DNA of 64,000 nucleotides from Daedaleopsis sinensis (GCA_033807695.1 CM066302.1:434001-498000), one strand, 5' to 3'; positions 27,557-40,411 are shown, counted from the stretch's first letter. The notes: a model not told the origin generated them from the letters alone. Made by a program: numbers and translations.

Positions 27557-27628
27557 TGGGCGTGGGCGTGTGCGTGTGCGTGTGCGTGTGCAAAGACAAG
27601 GACGCGGACGCGGACGCGGACTTGTTGG
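27557..27628 (+). repeat. Adjacent GTGTGC and GACGCG hexamer runs
   Basis: A run of gtgtgc hexamers (about 27557-27590) is followed within 10 bases by a run of gacgcg hexamers (about 27600-27624). CCCGAA units occur about 70 bases further on, so several unrelated hexamer arrays cluster here. Confidence 0.8.
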
Positions 27629-27893
27629 ATCCGAGGTGCGTGCGCCCGCTCGCCCGCTCGCCATCCGCGGTATAGTCCCGCTGCGTCCAGACTAGAACCC
27701 GAACCCGAACCCGAACGCGCCGCGACATGCGTATGTCGATGCACGTCACGCAAGGCTCGCCAGTCCCAATCGCCGCGGGGCGAGCGCCCTCTAGAATCCG
27801 TGGGCCGTTCGTGGCTCGTTAACGTTTCTGTATTTCCGCTAGCGCTAGCGTTCTCATACGCATTGGCTCGAGTTCGCCGGTGACGTTCGTCGT

Positions 27894-27917
27894 GCATTGG
27901 CATTGGCATTGGCATTG
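27894..27917 (+). repeat. (GCATTG)4 hexamer repeat
   Basis: Four perfect gcattg units. A run of gcggat units follows at about 27980-28000. Confidence 0.9.
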
Positions 27918-30283
27918 GCGTGGGCTGGGGAGCTGTCAGTGTCAATGCACACACGCACGGCGGGCTGGGGCTGGGGCTGCGGATGCGGATGCGGATGCGG
28001 CTGGGATGCGGGCACGCGCGCGATTGGACGGTGCGGTGATTGGGTGCGGGCCACGCTCCAATGGCGCGCGTGCGACCCACTGTCCTACTATCCCACCGTC
28101 CTGCTATCCCACCGTCCCACCGTCCTGCTATCCCAGCGGCCACTAGGGAGGCGAGCTGATTATGATTGGGTGTGCGAACGGTGCCAGACGGTGGACGGTG
28201 GACATGCCGCTCCCCTCGCATATGCATGTGTCGGGCAGCGTGCAGGGTAGATGGATGGTGCACGCACATAGCTATGTGGATCGTCCACCCTGGACTGGGT
28301 CAATGTCGCCGCTCGCGTTGTTTTCTGGCTCGGGCGGACTTGCACTTGCAGGCTTGCAGCGCTTGGGCAGTTCAAGTCCATTGCGGATAACGTGATGACG
28401 TGCGCGAGGTGCGCTCGCTGTGCCGGAACCCGACCTCCGTTCTTCGTCCTCGTCCGTCCTCCGTCCTCCGCCTGCGCTGGCGCGACCCTGAAGCATCAAC
28501 ACACGTACGATGGTACGGACTCGGAGGACGCACGTATCAGCCACAGCAGCCTATCACCGACCACCCTGAGCAGCGGCCAGCTGTTACAGGGCGCACGCGT
28601 CCGGGTGCCCTGGTCCGATTTCGAATGCGCGCGGACCGCGTCTATCTGGTCTGATCCTATACGCGAGTGCGTATACGCACGTACGTACGCATACAGGCCT
28701 CGCGCACGATTAATTGGCAGGTCGCAGGTCGCCCCCCAGAGTAAGTATCGCGCTGCACAAGTATCGCGGCCCTGGGAGGAGCGAACCCGTCTCGCGCGTG
28801 CGCGTGGGGGCGGCCAATCGGAGGCGGGCGCGCGCGCGATTGGCTGGAGCGAGGTTCTTACCGCACGATGACGTGCATGGGAGACGCGGCGAGTGCGCGA
28901 GTGAACACGGGCGGGCGAATCGGCGTATATGTCGCTGCGCTCCTCCTCGCGTCACGGTGCGCACACGCCCGTGTATGCATGCTGGCGCCCTCGCTCGGCC
29001 GCGACAACGCCGCGCGCGAGGGCCCGGGACGCGACGTTGCTGCGCGGGAGGTCGAGGACGGGCGCGCACGCAGGCACGCAGAAAGGCAAAGAACGTACGC
29101 ACGCACGCACGGAGGAGGAGGTGTGTCTGGCAGACGCATCACGATCGCCGCCCGCGTCGGCCTCTGATCCTGTTCGACGCAGGCCGGGCTTCTAGAATAC
29201 CCCGCTGGGAGCCCCCGGAGGATCCTGCAGGCAGTCGCGTTCCCCATCGCGCTCGCCCGTCGCCGAGCTCGCCGCCGTGCACGACGCCCGCCAGACGGGT
29301 CCACGCGGGGCACGCGGGTGCGTCCGGGGTTTGGGTCGCAGCGGGGCGCTGGGACGGTACTGTCTGCGATGGGCGGGAGCCTGGAAGGCGGCTGGTGCTC
29401 GTGTTATCGCGGGCATTCACCGCAGGCACCCAGACTGGCGGGCGCGTCTTGCGGAGAGGGGGGTGGTTCAGTGCGCGGGAGACCGAGGTTGGCGCAGGGA
29501 ATTGGCCGGGTGTGTGGCTGGGAGGGGACGGCGTCCAGGATTCCGGTTGCTGGCATTGGCGTGTGCGGCGGCGGCGGCGGGGGGAGGGCGGAGGAGGGAG
29601 AGCAGGAGCGGGCGCTGGACGGCAGTCGAGGGAAGCGGGGCGGGATCGGCAGCAGGCAGGACATCTCGGGCGAGGGCGAATCCGAGGACGTCGACTCGAA
29701 CCGGTCCCTCGCCCGCGCCTCCCCCGTCCCACTCCGGCGCGACCACTGCTCGATCCGGCGGCGCGCTCCCTGCCCGACGGGGGACCCTGGGGGACCCCGC
29801 GAGTGCGCTCCGTTCGCGATGTCCACCTCGCGCGGCCGGCCACCACCCGGCCTCGGCCACTCCCCCTCCGGCCTTCCTCGACGGACACCACCAGGAAGCA
29901 GTGCAGCCGAGACGGGTCGGCCAAGTACAGAATTTCCGCATCGAACCCTCCGTCCTCCGAGCTTCTGCGTCGAGTCCTCCTCACGCCCTCCTCGCGAGCC
30001 CCCCGCCGCCCCCGCCGGTATCCGTCCACATCCGCCGGCTGGGACGGGCGGGCTGCCCGGTGGGGACAGCGCGGCCGTGCCAGTGCGCGGACGGCCCAGT
30101 CGCGGGCGCAGGAGGGGAGCCCACAGCTGCTCCTTCTCTGCTTCTGACTGTACGGAGTTTTCCACGGCCCAGGTAAACCCAACTTCCGCATTCGGAACGC
30201 GTTCTAGCGGGCGTCTGCCATAATATTCTCAAGACCGACCCTTTAATTTAGGCCAATACCGGTGGGCTGGGACCCAGCTCGCC

Positions 30284-30353
30284 GGGATCTCGGATTCTGC
30301 GTCTAAAACTCGAGATCTCGCATTATACTCTCCGGCGCCTGCCCGAGATCTCG
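30284..30353. promoter_or_regulatory. Palindromic CGAGATCTCG pair upstream of TEA gene
   Basis: The perfect 10-bp palindrome cgagatctcg occurs at 30311-30320 and 30344-30353, a spacing of 33 bp (about three helical turns). An imperfect copy, gggatctcgg, is at 30284-30293. All lie 165-235 bp before the start codon of the transcription factor gene. A CCAAT-like gccaat is at about 30252. Spacing and symmetry suggest a site for a dimeric regulator; no factor is known to me. Confidence 0.45.
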
Positions 30354-30396
30354 TCTCTGTCGTATTTACACTCGGTTCCCCTTCGCTCATATACCG

Positions 30397-30403
30397 TATA
30401 TAA
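30397..30403 (+). promoter_or_regulatory. TATA box of TEA gene
   Basis: The sequence tatataa lies about 116 bp before the start codon at 30519, followed by a long CT-rich leader typical of strongly expressed fungal genes. Confidence 0.6.
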
Positions 30404-30518
30404 TCTCTGCCCTAATCGTCCCCTCCTTCCCCCGCCGTCCCGCTCAACTCCTCCGCCCCCCCTCCCCCCCATCCCTCTCCACGCCGCCGTCAGCCCCTTC
30501 TCGACCGCCGCGTACACC

Positions 30519-32420
30519 ATGGCTCCCAACCACCGCGACAACATGGCCCAGCACATCCACATCTCCTCCGCCGACGACCTCTCCTACTCCGTCTCCGCCT
30601 CCAGCGGCATCAATGACACCATCCAGACCATCGTCACCGGTCGCAAGTGTTGGAAGACCATGAAGGGCAAGGGTGAGGTCGTGTGGCCCCCATATCTCGA
30701 AGCGGCGCTGGTCGAAGGTTCGTACATGGCTCTTTATCACCCCCGCCCCATGTATGCGTCCACATCCCTTGGCGCGACCTGTCGGCGTCCCCGCACCGCG
30801 TTTTGTTGACTGTATGCGCGTCGTTCAGGTCTCGAGAAGTACCAGCCCGTCGAGTCCAGGACTTCCCGCTCCTTCGGCCGCTTCCCCATGCGCAACAAGT
30901 TTATCTCCGACTACATCTTTCAGGTCACCGGAAAGCGCAGGACCCCGAAGCAGGTCGGTTCGCGCCTCCAGCAGCTCCGCGATACGACCGAGGGCAAGCG
31001 CAGTACGTCTCTTATTGTCAACGCACCCAATTAACCCTCTCTTGCTAACCTCGGCCCTTTATCAGTACTCCAGCAATTGTCCAGCCGCCACATGGCCATG
31101 ATGCAGCCCAAGTCCGCACAGTCGCGCGCAGACGCTGCCGCAGACCGCAGCGCGTCCGCTGCCCCGTCCTCCTCGTCCGCCGGCCCTGCAAGCCCCAGCA
31201 CGCAGCGCGCACGCGTCACCACGAGCTACGTCTCGATCGACGTCCTCCCGGATCGCGGTACCCCTCCCCCTCGGCTGCCCGCCCTCTCCCCCGTTTCTTC
31301 GTCCCCAGTGGCGTCTTCGACGCTCGCGAACTTTGTGCCCACCCCTTCCTCCCCCACCTCGCCGTCCTCCGCTACCGGCATGGGCCTCGGCCTCAACACC
31401 TCTGGCCCACGCGTCCTCAGACACATCGACCCCACCGTGACCTTCATGTCGCGCGCTGCCCTCCAGGCGTACTCGTCCTTCAAGGTCATGCGGTCTGGGG
31501 TCGGCTCATCGCAATCCCCTCTGCACGCCGAGCGCACCGAGCTCGAGCTGCTGTCCAGCAGTTGTATGCCGGGCTCGCAGTGGTCGAGCGAGATCGAGTG
31601 CACGTTCCTCTACCGCACCCCGTTCGTCCCCCGCTTCTGGGACGCGTTGTGCCGCGCGTCAGGTGAGTATACGCGTCTCCAGTAATGCATCCCCGTTTGG
31701 TACAGCATGTACTTACATGGGACGTTGACGCAGATCCCTCGGCGTACACGGTCATGCAAGAGATCGTTCGCTACGGTGCTGCGGAGGAGCAGCCTGCACC
31801 CGAGGACGTCCTCCTCTCGATCGTCTACCAATTCAACAACGTCTCCGCGACGACTCCTCCGCTCTCGCCCGACAGCACCGCCTTTTCGACCGATGCAAGT
31901 CGCCCGGGGACCGCCGGCAGCCAATTCTCCTCGGAGAGCACTGTGAGTAGTCGAGCTTCCATTCGCGTCGTACGACCCTCAACGCCTTCGAGCAGCCGGA
32001 ACTGGGCTCCGAGCTGGACGACATGATGATGTTCAACTGCCCGCTCGACGTCCCCGCCATCTCGCACCACCCGCACGGCCCCCTCTCCTCGTCGCACGCC
32101 CTCCACCACGGCGCGGACATCAAGCCCCCCGCGCTCATCCACGCGGACGAAGACGCCTACGCGAGCCTGCCCCCGACGCCGACGTCGCCGTTCGACTTCG
32201 CGCCGCCCGGCCCCGGCTGGCACGGCGCGCACCACAGCCCGCTCGCGCAGCCGCAGTCGGACTGCACGCGGGCGATGTACAGCATGGCCGCGAGCATGGG
32301 CGACGTCGCGATCGCGGGCAGCGGGCAGTACATGAACGTGAGTCGTCCCCGCGCCTCGGTCCCGCCCGCCCGCCGTTGAGCCTGAACTCCGCGCAGAACT
32401 TCATGGGCCACTACATGTGA
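30519..32420 (+). CDS. TEA/ATTS-domain transcription factor
   Basis: Six exons fit in phase: 30519-30717, 30829-31002, 31066-31662, 31734-31942, 31996-32337 and 32397-32420; introns are 53-111 bp and the product has 514 residues. Residues about 41-128 form a TEA/ATTS DNA-binding domain: GRKCWKTMKGKGEVVWPPYL, then GLEKYQPVES, RFPMRNKFISDYIF, TGKRRTPKQVGSRLQQLRD. The family includes animal TEAD, yeast Tec1 and Aspergillus AbaA, which bind CATTCY-type sites and control development. The middle is Ser/Pro/Thr-rich and disordered. A better-ordered block (HIDPTVTFMSRAALQAY to FWDALCRAS) may correspond to the cofactor-binding half. The tail has LPPTPTSPFDFAPP and ends NFMGHYM from a tiny last exon. 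The start has a strong context (accATGG). It is isolated, with gene-poor DNA on both sides. TEA assignment is firm; the biological process is inferred only from the family. Confidence 0.95.
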
Positions 32421-33482
32421 GGCGTCGCGCTTGGGCCTGCCCGCACGCTAGTGCGCGCGCCGAAGACGACACCCGCCCGCCTCCCTATCAGCGCCGCGCC
32501 GCGCCGCGCATATACCCAGTCCTGCGCCGCGTGCTATGTGCGCACAAGCTGCGCGCGTCGATAGGCCGGCACGGCACGGACGCGGACGCGGACGCGGGAT
32601 CGCGCCGCGGTCTTGGAAGGTCGCTGCTGCTGCTGCTGCTACCCTATGCCCGTCTTAATCTGCCTCGTCTCGTCTCCAGCCGTCCGCCGAGCCCGCCGCT
32701 TCCGGTTCTCTGCCCTGCCCTGCCCTGCGTCTTCGCTTCGCGCTATCGTACCCACTGCATCCTTAATCGCGCCCGCCCGCTCCCAGCCCCCGCCACCCTC
32801 GTTTAGTGCTCAGTGCTTAGTGCTCGCACCCGCTCGGACTGTTTGCGCCCGTTATCCGGACTTGCATATACGCATACGCATACGCATACGTTATCTGTCT
32901 CATTACTACTGCTGCCCCCGCCCGTGTGTCTCATTACCACCGCCGCCCCGCCATTGTTACCATACGCCTGCTGCTCCGAGTCCGAGTCCCCGTCATCTCC
33001 CACCCGCCCCACCCCCTTCCGCCGCCCGGCTTAGTACCATGTCTCCATGCACACCGTGTCCGCGTCCGTGTCCCCGCATCTGATCCGGATCCCGTCGTCT
33101 CCCGTCGCCATTGTGTTCCGCGCGCCGATCTAGTAGTACCATATGACCGCTGTGTATACCACCATTTTCTGCTTACCCGTGGCCTGGATATCGTTTGCAT
33201 CTTTTCGCGTGCGTGCGTGCGTGTCTATTCGCTTTTCTCCTTTCTGTTTTCCTGGATGGTCGATTTTTACACATCGGTACGACCTCTCTCGTTCGTCTAC
33301 GTTCCCGCCCCGCCTCGATAATAGCTCCAGCTCCCTCGCCATGTAATCCTGTACCCGTACTCGTACCCGTACTCGTACTCGCCAGCTCCGAAATTTACCG
33401 CGTAGCGTAGCGTACTTATCCTGACTCACGAAAGTTATAACCTAGTACTCCAGCGGGAGGTTAGTCCGTGCCCGTATCCGTG

Positions 33483-33572
33483 CCCGTGCCCGTGCCCGTG
33501 CCCGCGTCCGGCTGTCCGTGTAAATGTAAATCAGCCAAGAGCCCTGAGCAGGGGCACGGGCACGGGCACGGG
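33483..33572. repeat. Inverted repeat of CCGTGC / GCACGG hexamers
   Basis: A run of cccgtg hexamers (33483-33503) is matched by its exact 21-base reverse complement at 33552-33572, with a 48-base spacer. The arms can pair in several registers and would form a very stable GC hairpin or cruciform. It lies about 1.1 kb downstream of the TEA gene stop codon. Confidence 0.85.
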
Positions 33573-34110
33573 CGAGAGCAGACTTCGTGCGCACGCTGCG
33601 GAACCTTATGATTTATGATTTATCCGTCCGACGTCCGACGCCCTGCTCTGCAGCTCTGGAACGTCGAAGCTGGAGCCCGCCGCGCACTTCATTTGAATTC
33701 GAGCTCGGACCCGAACCCGAAGGCGAAGGCGAACCCGTCCGGCGAATACGCATTGTGTGCTAAATAGCAATACATGCACGCCGGCAGCGTGTACGCGTAC
33801 GAGGCGGAGTACGAGCTAAACTGACGCGTTTGCTTGAGTTGCAATTGGACCAGCAGCCCGCGCCTGCGCGCCTGCGCGCCAAGTTCGTACCTTCGGACTT
33901 CGACAACTCCGCCACGGCCATGCGAGCTAAAACCGAGCCCGTTCCACTGCGCGCCCGTTCATTCATTCCAGTTCCAGGCCTCGCCCGTGCCCGTGCCCGT
34001 GCGTGTGCGGCCTTCACACGCACGGACGTCGTTCGCGCCTTCGCGAGGTACATGAGCCGGTGTGAGAACGCGCGCGATGCGGGTAGTGAGGGGCCCCAGC
34101 ACCAGCCCTG

Positions 34111-34153
34111 CCAGTGAGCACTGAGTACTGAGTACTGGGCACTGAGCACTGAG
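34111..34153 (+). repeat. ACTGAGT/ACTGAGC tandem run
   Basis: Degenerate heptamer repeats of actgagt; reverse-complement counterpart of the run at 21190-21220. Confidence 0.75.
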
Positions 34154-37100
34154 AAATGGGCGGGGACCGGGGACCGGGGCGTTGGTTAACGTGAGCGTTA
34201 ACGTGCTTTCGCTTTCTGGGTACCATACATGCATGTACCGGTGCGCGTGGACTCTGGGAGACACGCACGGCGCGGGGCGCGGGGTGGGGCACGTATGCGT
34301 GTGCGTGTGCATTGAGTACTGAACAGGATCGGCGTCGGCCAGCTTCATCGTCACCGCACGACGCACGACGCCCGCCGGCTGGCAAGCCGCATGTCGAGAC
34401 TCGAGACTCGGAGTTCGGGGTCGTGGCGGACATGTGTTCCCCGCGCGGCGCGTGTCTTCCCGCGTCGACTTTCGGTTTTGATTTTGATCTCGATGCTCGG
34501 CACGGCCCCCAGCTTCACGCGCACGCCTTGCAGACGTCTTACTTACACTCCTGGTGTAGTGTCCTGGCACATGCGCGCGCACGAGGCCTGCAGCCGCCTG
34601 ACCGGGACCCGGGCCTCCAACACGAGACGAGACGAGACGAGACCGCGCAACGACTCGGACGATCTTGAGTCTCGAGATCGAAGACCGAAGACGCGTGGCG
34701 CGCGGAGCAGAGTTGGGAGATCGCCCGCGAATCGGGATCGCCTACTGACCATGGCCAAGTGCGATCGCAAGTTCGAGTTCGAGGTTCGAGGTTCGCGCTC
34801 CGAGGACCGAGGTTCGAGCTTCAAGGTCCAAACTCCATTGGCATCAGAGTCTCCGGGACCGTTCGTCATGTGTCGTTCGGGGTGCTCGGGGTGCTCGGGA
34901 TGCCCCCACGGCTCCGAGTCCGATCGCAGACTGCCGCCGCCGACGTCGACCGCCTGAAGGTAAGTAAAGCTTCCAGTGGCGTCGAGTACACCGAAGCTAC
35001 ACCGAAGCCACTTCTGTGCCGCCGCGCACTAGTGCTGACGAAGGGTTACGTTAGCGTCACGACCTCGCAGTAGTTGTCCACTCACACATGTCTACTCAAT
35101 ACTGAACACCCGCCACATCCTCATGCCCCGGGCCACGAGCCACAGCCAGCTGATGTACCCATCGCAACGGAACGCGGGGGCGAGACGCTAGGGCATCCCC
35201 GCTCGAGCAGATGCATGGAGGTGTGGCGGAGGTATGGGATGCCAATCACGTACACGGTTCATGAATCACGAACCTATGCTGCGCCGATCGTGATGATGCG
35301 TTCCGGAAGATGGGTCCGAGCGCGATCGAATGCCAGGTGAGTTGGCCGCATCTGCCACGCTGGTGGTTCCAACACCGTCCAAACCCCAACTCCAAGCTTC
35401 AAGCTTCGAAGCTTCAAGCTCAAGCTCGATTGCGATTGCGATTGAGACTTTCACTGCGACTAGAGAGGAGGTGCCGAGGCCAGGGCCGTCGCCGTGGCCG
35501 GTTCGTGAATATTTGGCTAACGTTCTCCTGGGCCCGGAGAAGTCGATCGGGAGGAGTCGAATGGGGGCCACTTCTATCGGCTGTCGTCTGTCGTCCGACG
35601 GATGGGCGTGCGAAATTAGAATCGTCAGAGCAGAGATGCGACGGTGGATGCAGGGTATATTTAATACGCGGTGCGGGGACCTCGGGGGAGACGACGATGG
35701 CGGGACGGGGCGGGTGATGACGGAGGGATGTACGCAGTGGAATCATGTGCGTGTGGTCGATGGGTTACTGATGATTACTTGTACATGTGTAGTCGCTGAA
35801 CAGCAAGGTAGAAGAAGGTAGAAGGGGACAGCGGACGAGACAGAGATGCGTCTTTCTGTCGCTGTCTCATTCTCTGATCCCCTTGCACGCTGTTGGGCTA
35901 CTAGCCTGGTTCAAGTAAAGTCATCGGATCCGGAGACTGGAGGAGACTGGTGGACTCACCAAGGGACAAGGGTCCAACATCGAGCGATCGACGGTTCAGG
36001 CACGTCCTTGGGACGAATAGGCAAATGGTCGATATTGTGAGGGCTAAGTATCCGACAGGCGATTCGAGTGCAATTTCGTGTCTTTCCCTTTTTGAGTACA
36101 ATCCGGATAGGATTGCGGAAGAGTCGACATCATCGGTCCTGGTCTTTGGGCCGCACATAGCCGTACTTGTACGAGACATCATCGTAGTCGAGCTAGAGAA
36201 GGCTAGGGGCCGACCGATCGTGGTTTCAAGCCCAGATGACGCGGTGGCGTTGTCGCGCGAGTGAGACATTCATGGCGCAGCGAGTTTCTACGTCACAAGC
36301 TATCACGGAGCAGCTCGAAGAGGAGTGGAAAGAACGTCGGGTTCCCAGATCGCATCCCGCAAGGGCGAACTAGCCAGTTCCGCGCTCGTGTAGTCAGTGG
36401 GTAAGTACAAAACAATATGACCGGCTCGCGCCTTGTATGGTGTTCGAATCCGTGCGTACCGCGGCAGGTCGCAACCTCGTTCCTCGACCAGCGCGTATCC
36501 GGAAGATCGTCCATTTGTCGGACACCAGCGTAAGGAAGTGATGCTATCCCCTAGTACCAGTCTTGCGCGACACGACTGTGGCAGTGAAAGGAAATGCGTG
36601 AGGCACAACCGTCCCCGCCAGTGCGCATACACTCGGATGTAGGGTATCGCATCGACGGAGGGCTCTCGACGAACCCAAGCGCGTAACAGGGACGAGACGT
36701 CTCCAAAGCACCCGGGCGTGCCCGATGAGGGACGTGTTTTCGCGGTACTTCCTCCCGCTGTTGTGCAGACCCGAACGGCGCTCGCCCCTTGCGGTCGGAC
36801 GACAGTTGCTCTAGGCCGCTGCCACAGTTCAGGGCCTAGGGTCCTATACAGTGCGGAGGGCCAATTATAGACGGTCGAGCTTTGAACCAGTAGACAGGAT
36901 GGGGCCCGAGGCCCGAGGGACGATTGGGAACAACCCAGTGAAAGGTGTACTGGTGCGTAGTTCGCCAGACTGTGTGCCCCTGGACGCTAGAGCAGACGTT
37001 CACTTTGATCCTGGGCAGTCGGATGTCAGAGGCACCAGTGCTACAGAGAATCGAGGCCGCGAGTGTGTCACTGTCTTCAAACCACTCGCAAGTAAGGGGG

Positions 37101-40100
37101 GATATCCGGCGAGACGGAGGGCCGGTCGAGTGCTGAAGCGCCGAGGTGTGACAAGCAGCCTTATTCGACTAGTCGACGAGCGGTGGTGTCAGCTGCGACG
37201 GGCCCCGGCAAATGTTCTAGGATGGTCTAAGGCACAACCAGATCTGAGAGAGCATGCCGAGCGGGGCGATGGTGCTATAGTTGACTGTATCGGGGTAGTC
37301 CGAACAGTTTCCGTACAGTTCCGTAAAGCCAAGCCTTCAACATGTGTGGTACCAGATATCAGGGCAGCCACGAAAGCTCGCGGCGAAGGTTGAGCGTAGA
37401 GAGCACCAACTGTAGCTCCACAGACCAACGAAGCGGGATGCGTCGTAGGCCAACATCGCCGCTCACTCTGAGCGATGCCGCGGGTCCCATATGTAGGCGA
37501 GGCGGGAATAGAAGTAACCAACAGATTCGAAGACATTTGAGTCCATCCACCGAGCCGGCCGGGGCATATTGAAGACATCGGTGTTCTGTGTTATGGACCA
37601 GCGCGCGGTGCGCTTTCTCCACCCTTTGTAGACACAAAATGCGCACTCCTCGGCACATCGCAGAGACAAGAACCATTGGGCGATGTCAGCCGAGTGTAAA
37701 GAGCGGCCCACGCGTTTTCTTCAAGTCAATGGGTTTCGCGACGGTTGGTAGGGTCGTGGCCGGTCCAGGGCAGCGAAGGTCAGACGTGAGTACAAGCACA
37801 GAACATCGAACGTGCTCAGGCTACAGGGGGTGCAGTCCTGGTCGGCCAAGGAGGGCACAACGCCGAGCGGAAGATAGTGCGGGGATGAAGTCGCCAAAGA
37901 CGTACAGATCAGGCTTTGAGGCTGAGTGAAGGCCATGCACGCGCAGCACTCTTCTCCGTGCGGTGCGCGTCCAGCACCCGCTCCAGGCCCCGAGGACGCA
38001 CAGTTAGGCGCGGTGTAATAAGCGCGGACACCGGGCCTCACGCTTTCGGAGGAGAGGCTCGCGATCCGAGTCCCGAGCCCTCGAACGCAGGAGGTGCTGT
38101 GCTGGAGCAGGCTCGAGGATCGAGTTGGGAGAAGAAACGCCAAGCTAGTGTCGTCACCACCACCTGAGCGACACGCGAGTCGCATGCCTCATGTCCCGTG
38201 TGTCCCGTGTCGAGATGCTCGGGGTTCGACATCGCGTATCGAGAGGTCGAACACGGATACCGCCCGGAGACGTCTACGAGAGCGACAGAATCAAAGATTT
38301 AGTCCCGGGGGCGGAAATGATGCGGCGGAAGAAGACGCGAAGCGGGGGCGCGTGAGGCTTCGGGAGTTCCGCCCGCTACCCGCTATGCCTTCTCGAGAAG
38401 GGGTGGGCTATATGCCTGATGCATCGCGCCGTGCCGACGCTTGTTAGATGCAGTGCGTATACGTCGGGATCGACTTTGCGCGCTTTCCGAAAAGCTGGGG
38501 TAGCGCGTAGGCGAGCTGCGAAACGGATGAACAGGCGGCGTATATGGGCGAGATCCTGCCCGTTCTCGAACTCAGCGCCACGCTCATCTTGAGCTGAAAC
38601 TACATGCCTGCGGTGCACGGCAAACTTAACCCGTACAACATATCTGTGTGCGGCTTGTGGCGAGCAAGGTCGTAATAGCTGATTGTTCCGCGCTGGCAGA
38701 TAGACTTGCTCGAGCGCTCTGTGGGGATTGCTCGGGACGTATGGCATGGCTCGGCGTTCTAGCCCCTGCGCAGGTGGATAAACGCACCACATTGAGCAGT
38801 CGGGCACCTTGAGCCAGTTTCATGTACATCTCCGTTTTGACAGCAGAGCTTCTCGCCGCAGAGCACAACGCGTTCAGCATGCTTCTCGGGGTGCATCTTC
38901 CTCTCTAGCGCGAAACGTGGATATGGAGATGACAATGAGACTCTGTTGTGCGGAGGAGAACGAGACCAACCTTCCGAAGGGGGATAAAGTGTTGCGTTGC
39001 GAGACGAACAGAATGCCGTCGAGCCGCGCGTTTATGGATAGATTGAACATCGGCAAGGCTGGCGGCGGACATGAGCATTGGATACACTCCGTTTCCCAAG
39101 CTATCTATGACGATTCCCCAGGTGGATTCGCGTGAGCAGGCAGCTGCGGGCCATGCACGATGCCATCGCTCGCTGAGGACCTGCCGGCATGCATCCTGGA
39201 CCACACAATTGAACGCGTGCGGACGAAGGCTCCTGCATGGGCAAGAGTGACGGGTCAGAACGCGTCCGCCGGCTTCCTCTCCGCATGTCCGCTCCTATGA
39301 TGAACACAAGAACAGAAGACATGGCGGTCAGTAGTGCACCCGGCGTGGAAAAGCGGATGCCCAGCCTTCCCACTCGCGTCCAGACCGCCCCTCATGGCCT
39401 CTCCATCTGGTAAAAATGCCCACGGTATGGTGAGGAGAAGAGCCGATGCACGATGTTACTCTTCTCCCATGAACTTCTCTTGTTCTGGTGTCTCCGATCA
39501 TAAGGTCAAGGGACTCGCACGTAGCTCCGCAAGACGCGCTGTCCACTCACAGAGTGAGCGTGCGGTCGGGGACCGCGCTGCCGCCATGAACTCCAGCACG
39601 ACAGAGAGCTGATGCGGAGCAACGCTGGGCGGATACAGCACCCTGAGAACGTCGGATGAGCATGTTAACACTATATCACCCTCGAAGACAGAAGAAGCGT
39701 ACTATGTTTGTGGCTTAAAATAGCGTAACGTTCTGCCGGTAGTTCCTTACTCTTCACGGACGTCATTGCTACGCTCTAGATGCTTTGCGTCCGTGCTCCG
39801 CACGGGGAGATGTGCGTAGAAGAGACACGTACCAGAAAACACCGCGATATCTAGTGATCATGTGTGGGAGTAGGATGTGGTCGACGTTCAAACGTTCACG
39901 GGCGGTCGTTGATTGTGGTCAAAGAAGATTCTGAAGCCTCGGATGAGTGATCGTGCTATATGTCGCAAGAAAGAAACTTGCCGTGGCGGAGAGAACCTTG
40001 CTCTGCCATCTTGAACTCAATCGCTATGTTTCCCACATCCAGACTTTCGGTCTGATCCTCCTATTCAGGTTACACGCCGTGATGAAGGTATAGTCTGTGA

Positions 40101-40411
40101 ATGACCTACCCGTGAGACGAGCTGATTTGTCATGCCGACTATATTTGTGGGAGACAGCTGGTACTGTGTGGAACAACCTCGAGGAATGTAGGTTGAGTTA
40201 CAGAAAATCTTGTTTGCAAGGTCTGTGCTATGTGGGGGGTGTGCCTGCGAACGACGATCCGGTGGCTGGGATAAGCGCATACAATCAGCTGCGCTTGCGA
40301 GAGCATACGGAATGATAACTGCTATACCTCAGGATCACAGTCTCAAAGTAAAGGCATCGTGTTTTGGCTCTCCTTTTCCAATCTTTCGAGCAGAGGTGTA
40401 GAGTATATGGT

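Larger units (their letters stand above)
10801..30200. other. Long GC-rich gene desert with cryptic simple repeats
   Basis: Nearly 20 kb with very high GC, in which long open frames occur on both strands in several frames at once (for example 12297-13163, 17418-18728, 28714-30147). Their translations are dominated by Arg, Ala, Pro and Gly with no domain, as expected when GC-rich DNA lacks stop codons. Many hexamer and heptamer runs are embedded; the clearest are listed separately. A CT-rich stretch at 15880-15930 followed by an ATG in good context near 16255 could start a gene, but I could not extend it. For a basidiomycete this is unusually empty. Confidence 0.5.

Noticed and set aside
28714..30147. 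477-codon open frame upstream of the TEA gene
   Set aside because: Arg/Gly/Pro/Ala-rich with no domain. Antisense and the other plus frames are equally open, as expected in GC-rich DNA with few stop codons.
10801..30200. Telomeric or ribosomal DNA as explanation for the gene desert
   Set aside because: No TTAGGG/CCCTAA arrays and no rRNA sequence recognised.
36420..36480. tRNA-like T-arm word (gttcgaatcc)
   Set aside because: No acceptor, D or anticodon stem can be formed around it.
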